64,000 nucleotides of DNA from Promethearchaeota archaeon. Lineage in GTDB: Archaea; Asgardarchaeota; Thorarchaeia; Thorarchaeales; Thorarchaeaceae. The stretch covers positions 62,001 through 126,000 of the forward strand of contig WJMJ01000079.1 of assembly GCA_014728035.1 (NCBI GenBank), in the 5' to 3' direction. Made by a program: the position numbers and the translations under genes. Positions 54,353-63,594 of the stretch are shown here, one piece after another; the stretch's first letter is position 1, and the number at the start of each line of letters is the position of its first letter. The notes under the pieces are model-generated. The model had not been told where the DNA came from. It did not search any database and saw nothing but the letters and a program-made list of their open reading frames with translations.

Positions 54353-55285
54353 ATGATATGGCACAAGTCAATGCAGCATCTTTCTTGGTACTTGGATCCG
54401 AATCCAATGGACTACGATATGAAAGAAGAAATAACAGAATTAGCAGAGAGTTTTTCATCAAATAAACATTATTTTCTGATTGCCAAATCTAAAGGTGAGT
54501 CGGTTGGATGTATCACTTTTGAAACTCGTGATAAATTAGCCCGATTGGGAATAACCATGCCAGGTGTACCATTAAACAAGCGAGGAACAATGATTGGGAA
54601 TAAGTTACTCAATGAATGCATTTCTATTCTAAAATCAAAATCAATTTCCGTTCTCAATTGTACATACAAATATAGAACCAAGGAAGAAATTCAATGGCAT
54701 CTTGACCTGGTTAAATCTCTGGGTTTTGTTTCTCAACCTGAGGGGACTCAATTAATGCGATCTGTTGCTGAAAGCAACAACACAGCTGATGATTCAAGCA
54801 ACCAATTCAAGATTCTACATCGCGAAGATGTATCTCCTCAGTCACTTGCTGAATTAACTTATCAGTCTTTTTTGGGGACAGTCCAAGATCGAGCAATCCA
54901 CGAAAATACTATGCCCATGACATTAGATGGGATTCTGCAATCACATAATAGAATTGCATCAAATTCAATTTTCTTCTCTCCTGCAAATTTATGGTATATT
55001 GCTCAAGTAGATGATGATTTAGCAGGAGTGTTGATTGGTGGAGATATTGGGAAAAGAAATGATTACCGGATAGGAATAATTGGCGAGCTCTGCGTTAGTC
55101 CTTCTTTTCGTAGGAGAGGAATTGCAAGCAAACTAATCTCTAAGTTTCTTTCAGATTCACAGAAGATGAATTTTGACTATGTTTTCGTTGGAACTCCTAG
55201 TAGAAATATCCCTGGAATTAGATTATATGAAAAACATGGTTTCACTCCAACTAATTATACAATTAATCTTTCATTAGCTCTCTAG
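54353..55285 (+). CDS. Double GNAT acetyltransferase
   Basis: 310 residues with two GNAT folds. The N-terminal copy (about 1-135) lacks a good acetyl-CoA motif. The C-terminal copy has the strand IIGELCVSP and the pyrophosphate-binding loop FRRRGIASKLI, then IPGIRLYEKHGF. The ATG lies inside what looks like coding sequence: about 20 codons before it (VAIEISPASSFSEFE) fit the start of the first GNAT strand but hold no ATG, GTG or TTG, so the true start may be non-standard or the 5' end may have changed. Substrate unknown. Confidence 0.8.
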   Translation: MIWHKSMQHLSWYLDPNPMDYDMKEEITELAESFSSNKHYFLIAKSKGESVGCITFETRDKLARLGITMPGVPLNKRGTMIGNKLLNECISILKSKSISVLNCTYKYRTKEEIQWHLDLVKSLGFVSQPEGTQLMRSVAESNNTADDSSNQFKILHREDVSPQSLAELTYQSFLGTVQDRAIHENTMPMTLDGILQSHNRIASNSIFFSPANLWYIAQVDDDLAGVLIGGDIGKRNDYRIGIIGELCVSPSFRRRGIASKLISKFLSDSQKMNFDYVFVGTPSRNIPGIRLYEKHGFTPTNYTINLSLAL

Positions 55286-55316
55286 AATGATTCTTTCCAT
55301 TGTTGAGTCGATCTAT

Positions 55317-56396
55317 TCATAGGAGTGTATCTGATTCTTCAATTCGAGGCCCTTCTACAATATCATCAATCCTAGGATGAATGACCCTTTTCCAGAGAGG
55401 CGGAATCAATGCAAGCCATATCATTCCTGCATACCCAGTTGGTAGCTGGGGACTTTTCTCATAGTGACGTAGAGTTTGATATCTTCGTCCAGGCTTATAG
55501 TGATGGTCCGCATGTCTTTGTAGGTTGAACAGAAACCAGTTAGTGAAACGATGACTAGAATTCCAAGAGTGTATGATTTTTACTCGTTCATATCCGTTAT
55601 CAGTTTCTTTTCTTTCTAGACCATAATGCTCAATGTAGTTGATGACCTCAAGCAAGGTGATTGCAACAAATGCTTGTAAAAGAAATAATAGTAACGAAGT
55701 CAATCCAAATATGAAGAAGATACCTACTAGCAACCCGAGCGTATAGAGAAGATGTCTAAGAGTTCTGTTGTGTGGGCTGTATGCTGATTTTTCCTCTCTA
55801 CCTAATCTATTTGCTTCGAATTGAAATGCTGACCTTATTGTCCCAAATACCGTCTGTGGCCAAAATCTATAGAACGATTGGTTTCTTTTTGCGGTAGCTG
55901 GATCTTCTGGTGTTGCAACATGTCTGTGATGGCCTACAACATGTTCGAGACCCCAGTGCAGATACCCTGTTGGCCAGAGAATCAGTCTTGACAAAGCCAT
56001 CTCATATTTGCTCTGTATTCTATGTCCTAATTCGTGGCCTACATTGATTCCCATTACACCGCTATTAATACCAATAGAAATCCCGAGTCCAATGAAAGCA
56101 TGTATTGAAAGATTTACCACTGAAACTATGTATATCCCCCAAAAAACAATACCCAGCACAGTAGGAACACACAACCAAGTGATAATCCTGAATGATTTAC
56201 TGTTCTTCAGCTCTTCTTCTTGATTATCTGGTGGATTTGTTTTGTCTACTCCAATAATCTCGTCAAGGATTGGAACAATGACGAAGACAAAGATGGGAGT
56301 TAAATAATTCCACCACTCTCCTAGAACATACCCTATAATGATAAGAGCTGGCAATATGAACACAAGCGAATATGGGATGGACCGCATAGTGGACAT
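55317..56396 (-). CDS. alkB: AlkB-type non-haem di-iron membrane hydroxylase
   Basis: 359 residues with six membrane helices. It has the four histidine blocks of alkane 1-monooxygenase in order: HELGH (121-125), HVVGHHRHVATPEDPA (from H152), NYIEHYGLER, and LQRHADHHYKPGRRYQTLR. The family hydroxylates alkanes, fatty acids or related chains with O2 and electrons from rubredoxin. No rubredoxin gene is beside it, though an FAD oxidoreductase of rubredoxin-reductase type lies 49 kb away in this window. The TATA-like CTTATACT about 20-25 bases before the ATG suggests a nearly leaderless mRNA. Confidence 0.88.
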   Translation of the reverse strand: MSTMRSIPYSLVFILPALIIIGYVLGEWWNYLTPIFVFVIVPILDEIIGVDKTNPPDNQEEELKNSKSFRIITWLCVPTVLGIVFWGIYIVSVVNLSIHAFIGLGISIGINSGVMGINVGHELGHRIQSKYEMALSRLILWPTGYLHWGLEHVVGHHRHVATPEDPATAKRNQSFYRFWPQTVFGTIRSAFQFEANRLGREEKSAYSPHNRTLRHLLYTLGLLVGIFFIFGLTSLLLFLLQAFVAITLLEVINYIEHYGLERKETDNGYERVKIIHSWNSSHRFTNWFLFNLQRHADHHYKPGRRYQTLRHYEKSPQLPTGYAGMIWLALIPPLWKRVIHPRIDDIVEGPRIEESDTLL

Positions 56397-56474
56397 TTAG
56401 TATAAATACAGTATAAGTTTGTCCTTTAGGAAAAACCGATACTTGTAAATTCAAAGTTGTATGTAGTAAAGATA

Positions 56475-57239
56475 ATGACATCCAGTATCGAAGCTATTCA
56501 GGAACAGATTCTATCTCTGCTTGCAATTGATGAAGATGAAGAAGCAGAAGAATTACTCCATCCAGCTCTTTCAGAAAATCCTGAAAATCCAAAACTACTA
56601 ACTCTAGAGGCAATCCTAATCCTACGAAAAGGAAAAGAAAATCTCGCAGAATCCAAACTTCAAAAGATTATAAAACAAGATTCAAGTAATGAATTAGCTG
56701 TTTACACTTTAGGACGTATTCTAAATAGTCAGTTACGAGTTGAAGAAGTTGAATCTCTCTACAAGAATACACTAGAGAAGCATCCTGATAGTCATCAGGT
56801 GTTAGATGACTTGTGTAGATTCCTTTATGAAGAAGATAGAGCTGAAGAAGCCTTCAAACTTGCAACAAAGCATTACAAAAAGTTTCCCAGAGTCTATGAA
56901 GCATATGATGCGATTCGTTTTCTAAATCATAGCGTTGAAGATTCTCTAATATCTGATGTTGAGGATACAGATGGGGATGTGGGCTATCTCAAGATGCTGA
57001 TTTCCAACCAGTTGGACCAATTTGACCTTCTTATCAGAATGGAGGAACAAGTTGGTAGAGAAAAACTCGAATCTCTGGAGGTAGCTTGGGAAGTTGATGA
57101 AGACCTCATACGATTAGCTGGTGAACTTGAGCATTATAGACAAGTCGCTAAAGAGGTTGGACTAACACTTCCAGCAAACCTTGATAAGAGAATTGATGAA
57201 GTAATTGAGAATGGGCGATCTCGAAGTGATCTTATCTGA
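56475..57239 (+). CDS. TPR-repeat protein
   Basis: 254 residues with helix pairs typical of tetratricopeptide repeats in the first 150 (LLALDEDEEAEELLHPAL-like spacing, NPKLLTLEAILILRKG, LAVYTLGRILNS, HQVLDDLCRFLYEEDRAEEA), then a helical acidic tail. No signal or membrane segment. I prefer ATG 56475 over the TTG at 56457. A scaffold or chaperone-like role is likely but not specific. Confidence 0.75.
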   Translation: MTSSIEAIQEQILSLLAIDEDEEAEELLHPALSENPENPKLLTLEAILILRKGKENLAESKLQKIIKQDSSNELAVYTLGRILNSQLRVEEVESLYKNTLEKHPDSHQVLDDLCRFLYEEDRAEEAFKLATKHYKKFPRVYEAYDAIRFLNHSVEDSLISDVEDTDGDVGYLKMLISNQLDQFDLLIRMEEQVGREKLESLEVAWEVDEDLIRLAGELEHYRQVAKEVGLTLPANLDKRIDEVIENGRSRSDLI

Positions 57240-57240
57240 A

Positions 57241-57525
57241 TCACTGCCATTGATACCCTTTGTCTTCTTCTGGTAGTTCTTCTTTTCTACTGAAATATAT
57301 TACATGTTGGTCTCCTTCTTTCCATAACCAGATGTGGTAATCACTGCTCTCTAAAGTTGTTAACATATTCCCGCGGTCGCTTTTTTCCATTCCCATCACT
57401 TTTAGAAGACTGAATGTGTTTACCAATCGGTCAATATTCTTCTCTATAGCAGCGAAGATTCTTTTCTTTGAGCCTTCTTCCATTTGAAGAATATCCGAAT
57501 CTCGAAGAACGGTTTTAATTCTCAT
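57241..57525 (-). CDS. Unrecognised small protein
   Basis: 94 residues, soluble. A helical first half (SKKRIFAAIEKNIDRLVNTFSLLKVM) and a beta-rich, aromatic end (HIWLWKEGDQHVIYF). Its stop nearly touches the stop of the TPR gene. It could be a Roadblock-like or profilin-like small fold by length, but this is a guess. Confidence 0.5.
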   Translation of the reverse strand: MRIKTVLRDSDILQMEEGSKKRIFAAIEKNIDRLVNTFSLLKVMGMEKSDRGNMLTTLESSDYHIWLWKEGDQHVIYFSRKEELPEEDKGYQWQ

Positions 57526-57578
57526 TTCCTATCAATCATGAATTGTTTTAGCGAGTTCATAAGCATATTGCTATCTGT

Positions 57579-58478
57579 TTATGAAATTAATATCGCAAAA
57601 ATAGTTGGGTTGATGCTTTTCAAAGAGAGAATCCAACCATGAGCCTGGATTATTCTAGATGCTATTGATAGACCAAATCCAGTATTTTTCTCACTGGTTG
57701 TAAATCCTCGCTCAAATACTCTATCTCTGATAGATTCATCAATTGGTACTCCATCGTTCTGTATGAGAATTTCTATTCTCCCTTCATCATTGATTGCTTT
57801 TTCTATGACTATTTCAGAAGCATCTCCGTGGATAATTGCATTAAGAATGATATTCTGTATTGCCTGGGTCAGTTTTGTAGCATCACAATGGACTTTTGGC
57901 AAGTCTTTGGAAATCACCCGAATCTCATCTGGTACAACGATTGATGCTTCATCAATTATGTCTTCAAATTCTATTTCATCGGTTACTTCTATTAATTTCC
58001 CAGCATCCGCAAGCGTTACAGATCGTGATAACAATGTTTCAATATTATGAACATGCTCTTCAATATCATCTACAATTTGCTCTCTGTAATCTAATCTTAG
58101 AACATCACAACAAGTCAAGATAACATGAAGATGTCCCCGTACATCGTGAGAGAGAGTATGAGCTAATGTGCTCAATTCATCAGAACGTTTTAGAATCATT
58201 GCTTGCATTTCTTCCTTTCTTGTGAAAATCATTCTGAGTCCAAGAGCAAGTACTGTTAGTGTGATTACTGCAAAAATTCGTATAAGATTTGATTCAAGAT
58301 TATTTCCAAATAATGCTAGAGACAATTCATTTTCTTTTTGAAATACAAAGAAATCCAGAAACGTGTCAGTTATCCATATCGAAAGACCAAATATCATTAT
58401 CAGTATGAAGATTCCATTTGGTGAAATCTTGATTCCCTTGAGAGAATTTCGAAATGACACCACATTTCTCTCCTCCAT
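57579..58478 (-). CDS. Membrane histidine kinase
   Basis: 299 residues. Two membrane helices (about 22-45 and 65-85) with only about 20 residues outside, then HisKA with LSHDVRGH (H111 is the phospho-acceptor) and an HATPase with N box NIILNAIIHGD and G box NTGFGLSIASRI. With almost no extracellular part it probably senses the membrane or an internal signal. No response regulator is in the window. A TATA-like TTTATATAG lies about 55-60 bases upstream. Confidence 0.9.
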   Translation of the reverse strand: MEERNVVSFRNSLKGIKISPNGIFILIMIFGLSIWITDTFLDFFVFQKENELSLALFGNNLESNLIRIFAVITLTVLALGLRMIFTRKEEMQAMILKRSDELSTLAHTLSHDVRGHLHVILTCCDVLRLDYREQIVDDIEEHVHNIETLLSRSVTLADAGKLIEVTDEIEFEDIIDEASIVVPDEIRVISKDLPKVHCDATKLTQAIQNIILNAIIHGDASEIVIEKAINDEGRIEILIQNDGVPIDESIRDRVFERGFTTSEKNTGFGLSIASRIIQAHGWILSLKSINPTIFAILIS

Positions 58479-58633
58479 ACTAAACGCTGCCCCGTCACGA
58501 AATTTACTATCTTTAATATATTTCTATTGAACTATATAAAGGACCATCAATTTATTCAAAAAAATGAGTATGAATAAATTCCTGTTGCATTTGTTTCATA
58601 GTATTAAAATGAGATTATTATTCTTCTTCAACC

Positions 58634-59752
58634 ATGGATGATTACGATAAGTTTCTTAGAGCCATTTCGTTTGTAAAAGGAATGGAACTTTCATCATGTC
58701 TATTTCAGCAAGCTGTCCGACCTATTCTGGATAATGTTTTCCCTAACCTTTCTTATTCTGCTGCTAGATTGGGATATGGGTCAGATGTTTTGGGATTCGA
58801 TACAACTCAATCGCGCGACCACCATTGGGGACCTCGGTTAACCATTTTCATATCAGAAGACTCTCTTGACCAAAAGGAAGCTATTGAAGAAACATTAAGC
58901 AATAAATTACCTCAAAAGATTCTGGGCTATCCTACAGCTTTCCGAGACCTAGATGATTCAGGTGGTTTCATGGATCCATCTCAGAGAGGTGATTTGGTGC
59001 ATCAAGTCATTATTACAACAGTTAACAAATTCTTTTCAGATTATATTGGGCTTGATCCATCGGAGCCAGTATCGGTTCTTGATTGGCTAGTAATTCCCCA
59101 ACAACGTCTAGCGACAATATCTCGTGGAAAATGTTTCTTTGATGGATTAGGTGTTATTGAAGAGATTCGTAAGAAACTTGCATGGTATCCTCATGATGTA
59201 TGGTTGTATCTATTAGCAGGACAATGGACACGAATAGCTCAAGAAGAACCATTTCTGGGACGTACAGGTGACGTAGGGGATGAATTAGGGTCTCGAATAA
59301 TTGCAACTAGATTGGTACATGACATCATGCAGTTATGTTACTTGATGGAAAGAAAATACATTCCATATTCGAAATGGTTTGGCACAGCTTTCAAGGAATT
59401 AAGCTCCTCCGTGTTTTTGACTCCTATTTTTCATGAGATATTCAATAGTAAGAAATGGAAGGAGCGGCAAAAGCATTTTGTTAAGATTCTGGAGTATGCA
59501 GCAGATTTGCATAACCAATTGGGGATAACAAAACATCTTGATCCCAAGACTCGCTTATTTCATACTCGCCCCTATGAAGTGATTGGTGGTGAGAGATTTG
59601 CGGAAAGTCTCTATGAAGTCATTTCTGATGAAACGGTTAGACAGTTACCTCGTGGACTTGGATCTGTTGACCAAATGGTGAAATCGATTGACGTACTTGA
59701 GAATATATCCCGATGTAGGACTCTGAAGAAGCTGTTATTGGATGTGAAATAA
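58634..59752 (+). CDS. DUF4037-type nucleotidyltransferase-like protein
   Basis: 372 residues. RLGYGSDVLGFDTTQSRDHHWGPR near residues 44-67 fits the GSxxxGxDxxxSxDHxWG block of DUF4037, a family related to nucleotidyltransferases. The middle contains a helical domain (VWLYLLAGQWTRIAQEEPF, IATRLVHDIMQL). Chemistry unknown. It stands alone. Confidence 0.75.
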   Translation: MDDYDKFLRAISFVKGMELSSCLFQQAVRPILDNVFPNLSYSAARLGYGSDVLGFDTTQSRDHHWGPRLTIFISEDSLDQKEAIEETLSNKLPQKILGYPTAFRDLDDSGGFMDPSQRGDLVHQVIITTVNKFFSDYIGLDPSEPVSVLDWLVIPQQRLATISRGKCFFDGLGVIEEIRKKLAWYPHDVWLYLLAGQWTRIAQEEPFLGRTGDVGDELGSRIIATRLVHDIMQLCYLMERKYIPYSKWFGTAFKELSSSVFLTPIFHEIFNSKKWKERQKHFVKILEYAADLHNQLGITKHLDPKTRLFHTRPYEVIGGERFAESLYEVISDETVRQLPRGLGSVDQMVKSIDVLENISRCRTLKKLLLDVK

Positions 59753-60133
59753 CTCCAAACTAAGGTGAGAGAAACAGAATGCGGATAGGTTCTAATCTCT
59801 CAGCATGAAAAAGCACTGTTAAACGAGAGTCCAAATAATTTCCTTTTTCACCTTTGAAATTCTCTTAGAAATTATGCCTTCTTTATCCAAGCTCTTCAAG
59901 GCTTTAGGAATACGGATTTAATATGTTTCTTACATAAAGCGGTCTTGAGAGTTATTTTCCCATGTCCTTCACCGAATTTTGCTTTATATTATTCGTAATC
60001 AGAATAACGAATCCCTAGAAGATTTCTAGCAATATTTTTTGTTTCATTAGTATACTTCTCGAAATCGCAACGCTTGCAACCCCACCGAAAAATTAAATAT
60101 AGTTAATTCATTATAATAATGGAGGTATTTACA
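59753..60133. other. Intergenic region with possible regulator remnant
   Basis: About 380 bases without an intact gene. It holds the frame-broken winged-helix remnant described separately, a small inverted repeat ATTCGT...ACGAAT at about 59991-60012, and the TATA-like AATATAGT before the methyltransferase. Otherwise AT-rich and featureless. Confidence 0.5.
59819..59990 (-). pseudogene. Possible remnant of a winged-helix regulator
   Basis: On the minus strand two overlapping frames read like one broken DNA-binding protein. The upstream frame gives FGEGHGKITLKTALCKKHIKS. The downstream frame gives RIPKALKSLDKEGII and then SKRISKVKKEIIWTLV with a stop at 59819-59821. Joining them with one frameshift produces a plausible helix-turn-helix and wing. 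No start codon is found, so this is tentative. Confidence 0.3.
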
Positions 60134-60775
60134 ATGACTACAGAAAATATCCCATCAGGTGGAGAAACTGAAGATGGTCAGTTATTCAAAATGGTTGGAC
60201 ATAGTTATGATAAGATGGGAGAAAGATATCATCGATTTAGAAATAATGAGAAGTTTATTGGTGAACTAGAACAATTTGTGGGATTACTTCCTCCCTCGGG
60301 AGATGTACTTGATGCTGGATGTGGTGTTGGGAAACCGACTTCTGAGTATCTAGCTAAGCAAGGTTTCAAAGTAACAGGTGTGGATATTTCCGGAAGGATG
60401 ATTGAATTAGCAAAACAAAATGTACCCGATGTCAAATTTCATCAGAAAAATATCCTTGAGTTGGACTTTCCCAATAATGCCTTCGATGGAATCATATGCG
60501 TATACACACTCTGGCATATACCTCGAGAACATCATGCAAATATCATAGAGAACTTTCATAGGATGTTGAAAGATGATGGGATTCTAGTACTAAATACAGG
60601 AGTCTACGAGTCTGATGGTATGAGCAGGTTCTTTGGTGAACCAATGCTTTGGAGCACTAACGATCCAAAGAAAACGCTTGGTGTGGTGAAGAGTCTTGGA
60701 TTTGAAATACTGCAGGAGGGAATTCTGAATCTAGGTGGAGAACGTCAATATTGGATTTTTGCCAAGAAAAAGTGA
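60134..60775 (+). CDS. SAM-dependent methyltransferase
   Basis: 213 residues, class I fold: motif I VLDAGCGVGKPT, motif II acidic GVDISGRM, motif IV FDGIICVYTLWHIP, then EGILNLGGERQYWIF at the end. GGAGG at 60121-60125 fits ATG 60134 and not the ATG at 60119. Substrate unknown (UbiE/small-molecule type). Confidence 0.88.
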   Translation: MTTENIPSGGETEDGQLFKMVGHSYDKMGERYHRFRNNEKFIGELEQFVGLLPPSGDVLDAGCGVGKPTSEYLAKQGFKVTGVDISGRMIELAKQNVPDVKFHQKNILELDFPNNAFDGIICVYTLWHIPREHHANIIENFHRMLKDDGILVLNTGVYESDGMSRFFGEPMLWSTNDPKKTLGVVKSLGFEILQEGILNLGGERQYWIFAKKK

Positions 60776-60788
60776 AGCCATTCTAGAA

Positions 60789-60971
60789 TCACTCTTGAGC
60801 TGATTCAGCCATTTTACATTTGGAAAGTAGAATTACCTGTGCATCTTTCAGATATTCAATAATCTCAATACTTTGTGAACCTTTTTCAATGGAGTTTCTA
60901 CATTCAACACATTCGGTCGTATCCTTTCCTTGTTCCCATTCTAGCAATTGCGAGAGCCCTCTCTCCAGCAT
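60789..60971 (-). CDS. Possible small protein with CxxC
   Basis: 60 residues with one CVEC pair, two further cysteines absent from a second pair, and a helical end. No good ribosome-binding site is visible. It is convergent with the methyltransferase. It may be a real small zinc or redox protein or a chance frame. Confidence 0.35.
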   Translation of the reverse strand: MLERGLSQLLEWEQGKDTTECVECRNSIEKGSQSIEIIEYLKDAQVILLSKCKMAESAQE

Positions 60972-61103
60972 AATTGGTTATATCATAGCAGTGCTCTTAT
61001 CTTCGTATAGTTGCTTGTTGATTCCATAATAGAGGTAGATGTCTATATATTCCCTGTAAAGTCTTTCAAGCTGTTGACCTAGATATCTCCCAAAATCTTC
61101 TAT

Positions 61104-61688
61104 TCAATCGCTATCGGTGTAAGCCATCACATAGAGTGTGTTGGTGTGGAGGTTAAGCACGAATATCAGATCATCCCATGCAGTCAAGTAAAACCACTGT
61201 GATATGGATTTCAATTCGAGCGTTTCGTCAGGGATACCAAACCCGCCACTCATATCCATTCCGCGAACATCTTCGATGATAGTATCAAAGATATAGTAGT
61301 CTTCTGAATCTCTCTTGAATTCTGTATCATACTTTGACACAATTTCTAACGCTTCAGTTTCTTGATATGGGGCCCCATCATCCTCACCATATGCTCCTCC
61401 AGTCCTTAATATGTGAAATATACCTTTCAAGAAATCGGTTGATTCCCGATACGGGAATATACTGAAGTCCCATTCCAGAGTTGTCTTCAATTTCCATGCT
61501 TCGTTTTCGCTCTCTGCAAATTGCTTGAAGAATTCTCTATACTTTTTTCTATCGTGGAAATCATACTCTTTCAATGAAACATCTGAATCAATATGATACT
61601 GTGCGAATTCTGTTGAAACAAAACCTAGAACTCTCTCTAATTCTAAGAAGAATCCGTCTTTTTCGACCTCTATGAACTTGAATGACAT
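61104..61688 (-). CDS. Unrecognised acidic soluble protein
   Basis: 194 residues, acidic, aromatic-rich, no signal peptide. A mixed alpha/beta pattern with conserved-looking blocks (WDFSIFPYRES, ISQWFYLTAWDDLIFVLNL) suggests one compact domain. No family is recognised. Confidence 0.65.
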   Translation of the reverse strand: MSFKFIEVEKDGFFLELERVLGFVSTEFAQYHIDSDVSLKEYDFHDRKKYREFFKQFAESENEAWKLKTTLEWDFSIFPYRESTDFLKGIFHILRTGGAYGEDDGAPYQETEALEIVSKYDTEFKRDSEDYYIFDTIIEDVRGMDMSGGFGIPDETLELKSISQWFYLTAWDDLIFVLNLHTNTLYVMAYTDSD

Positions 61689-61807
61689 ACTGATTTCTAT
61701 ATGAATTATCTAATAAATTCTCCAAATATTCCTGGTGTATTACTTAACCTTAGAATCTCAGCTAGATTTTTATCCATTCGTTCAAACGCTTTATGACAGG
61801 TGTTTTT

Positions 61808-62290
61808 ATGAAAAGACCAAAACTTGCCGCGCTAGCAGTAGTTCTTGTTCTAATCGGAGCAGGTTCTGCATTTGCCGCATATATCATACTGTCTAATACA
61901 TATGATTACGATGTGACTGTTGAGGGAGAATACATTACCATCACTGAGGTGTCTGCACCTTCAGGTACACTTGCCAAAGGTACGAATTACACATATCGAA
62001 TCACGGCTACTGTGAACTCAGGTTCTTGGGATGCCTCTCTGTGGTTCAATATTACTTCAAGTGCTATAGAAGATAACACCCATTTATCCGATTATATCAT
62101 TTACGTAAATGGAACAGGCTTAACGAGAATGCACAATCAAGCTATTCCTAATAGATATCAATCACAATATCTTATTGGTACATTTTCAGAAGGTCAGACG
62201 CTTACCTTTGATTGGACAATCAATTTCGATTATGGCTGGCCATCGGGTACATTCAATATTCTTCTATATATCGATGGTCAAGCAAATTAG
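61808..62290 (+). CDS. Small exported beta-sandwich protein
   Basis: 160 residues. The N-terminus KRPKLAALAVVLVLIGAGSAFAAY is a signal or anchor helix, followed by a beta-rich domain with several N-x-T/S sites and Ser/Thr/Tyr-rich strands, ending in LLYIDGQAN. AGGTG upstream supports ATG 61808. Probably at the cell surface, with some resemblance to TasA/camelysin-style proteins. Confidence 0.7.
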   Translation: MKRPKLAALAVVLVLIGAGSAFAAYIILSNTYDYDVTVEGEYITITEVSAPSGTLAKGTNYTYRITATVNSGSWDASLWFNITSSAIEDNTHLSDYIIYVNGTGLTRMHNQAIPNRYQSQYLIGTFSEGQTLTFDWTINFDYGWPSGTFNILLYIDGQAN

Positions 62291-62346
62291 TATTCCAATT
62301 TCAGACAAGGTCACTTCATTGACATGAAGAAATACTATCATCAAAC

Positions 62347-62378
62347 AGAGGAATACTCCATTCCTCTACTTTTTTCTA
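62347..62378 (+). terminator. Terminator after the exported protein
   Basis: AGAGGAAT (62347-62354) and ATTCCTCT (62360-62367) pair perfectly around a five-base loop and are followed by ACTTTTTTC. Confidence 0.65.
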
Positions 62379-62451
62379 TATCTGCATTTAGGTTTGATTC
62401 TATTAGCACGATATCATCATATGATTGAAGGATTTCAGTGTCTACATTCCA

Positions 62452-62488
62452 TATAAAAAAGAATAGAGAGCAATCATATCGATTGCTC
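62452..62488 (-). terminator. Terminator after the small membrane protein
   Basis: GAGCAAT (62468-62474) and ATTGCTC (62482-62488) form a seven-pair stem 10 bases after the stop at 62498. On the minus strand it is followed by TCTATTCTTTTTT. Confidence 0.65.
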
Positions 62489-62497
62489 ATGAGAATT

Positions 62498-62854
62498 TCA
62501 CTTGTAAGGTGCTCTTATCGGTGGAAGTATCATTATGAAGATGATCAAAACAGCGAACGTGATGGGAAATGCTTGTAACACTAAAGTTGGTATAATGAAT
62601 ATCGCCATTGGAATGGAAATTATATTCAGTACTAATGCATAGAGCCATCCTTCTTTCTTCACTGGTTTGAGATAAAACCATGAAATTAACATCAATGCTA
62701 GTCCCAGAGCTAGACCGATAGCTGCTTCAATCATTACGAGTATCAAGCCGTACAATGAGAACATCATAAGGAACGCACCGTAGCCAATGTTCAGACCGAA
62801 TACGATCTTATCGGCTATGTTAGCAAATTCTGCAGAAAATTCTGATTCAGACAA
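62498..62854 (-). CDS. Small multi-helix membrane protein
   Basis: 118 residues, four hydrophobic helices after a soluble N-terminal 20, ending PPIRAPYK. No family is recognised. It has its own terminator, so it forms a single-gene unit. Confidence 0.65.
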   Translation of the reverse strand: MSESEFSAEFANIADKIVFGLNIGYGAFLMMFSLYGLILVMIEAAIGLALGLALMLISWFYLKPVKKEGWLYALVLNIISIPMAIFIIPTLVLQAFPITFAVLIIFIMILPPIRAPYK

Positions 62855-63020
62855 TATCTATATCTCCTGTTAAAATCTCCACGCATGATTTGTAAGCGTG
62901 CAGATTTACACCAATTTTCTATGCATTCCGGCTTTTAACAATACAGTTTTATTTGTATATTCAAAAATTTTGTAAATCATAATGTTTTTCTTCACGTTTT
63001 GCGATTCATTTTCGAGAACT

Positions 63021-63476
63021 ATGACTCAGACCTGTGATATCTGCGGTGCAAAATATTCTTCTGAACTCTGGAAACACAGTACAAAAAATATCTGTACATA
63101 TTGTGTTCAGATTCAACTTCTTGAGGAATCCTATGCTGTTTTCTCTCAAGATGCTAGAGAAGCTCTCCAACACATTACAAAGGAAATCGAACGGTTACTT
63201 GATAAACAACAGGAAGAACATACTCTTCCATTAATTAAAAAGGGACTTTCTTTCCTTAATGGTTTTCTGATTCGCGAAGCTGATTTTCGCCTTCTAGAAG
63301 AAGGAATATACTGGTACAATGATTTCCTAAAGAAGGAAGGACGTTTAGAATCAACACGATTTGTGGTGGATCGGACCCATCTTGTTGGAAGTACTAGATT
63401 CATTGTTGTGTTATATCTAAAAGATGGGCATGAGCCAGAGACCTGGAAGTTCTTTACTGGAATGCGGAAGGTCTGA
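63021..63476 (+). CDS. Zinc-ribbon protein
   Basis: 151 residues from ATG 63021 (the frame from 62982 adds 13 hydrophobic residues without support). C5xxC8 and C25xxC28 form a zinc ribbon (CDIC, CTYC). A helical region and a beta-rich end follow (RFVVDRTHLVGSTRFIVVLYLK). Possibly a DNA or RNA binder. No family is recognised. Confidence 0.68.
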   Translation: MTQTCDICGAKYSSELWKHSTKNICTYCVQIQLLEESYAVFSQDAREALQHITKEIERLLDKQQEEHTLPLIKKGLSFLNGFLIREADFRLLEEGIYWYNDFLKKEGRLESTRFVVDRTHLVGSTRFIVVLYLKDGHEPETWKFFTGMRKV

Positions 63477-63594
63477 ATGAATATTGTTAGGTTTTGCAAC
63501 ACAGGTAGTTCATGTCGGATTGGAGAGAATATCGCTTAACTAGAATTACTTTTTCGATCTTAATTTTGAAATGTAACAATTATTTGTACAACCT

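Noticed and set aside
60820..61029. Plus-strand frame opposite the small CxxC protein
   Set aside because: No ribosome-binding site. Only one of the two strands can be coding, and neither is strong.
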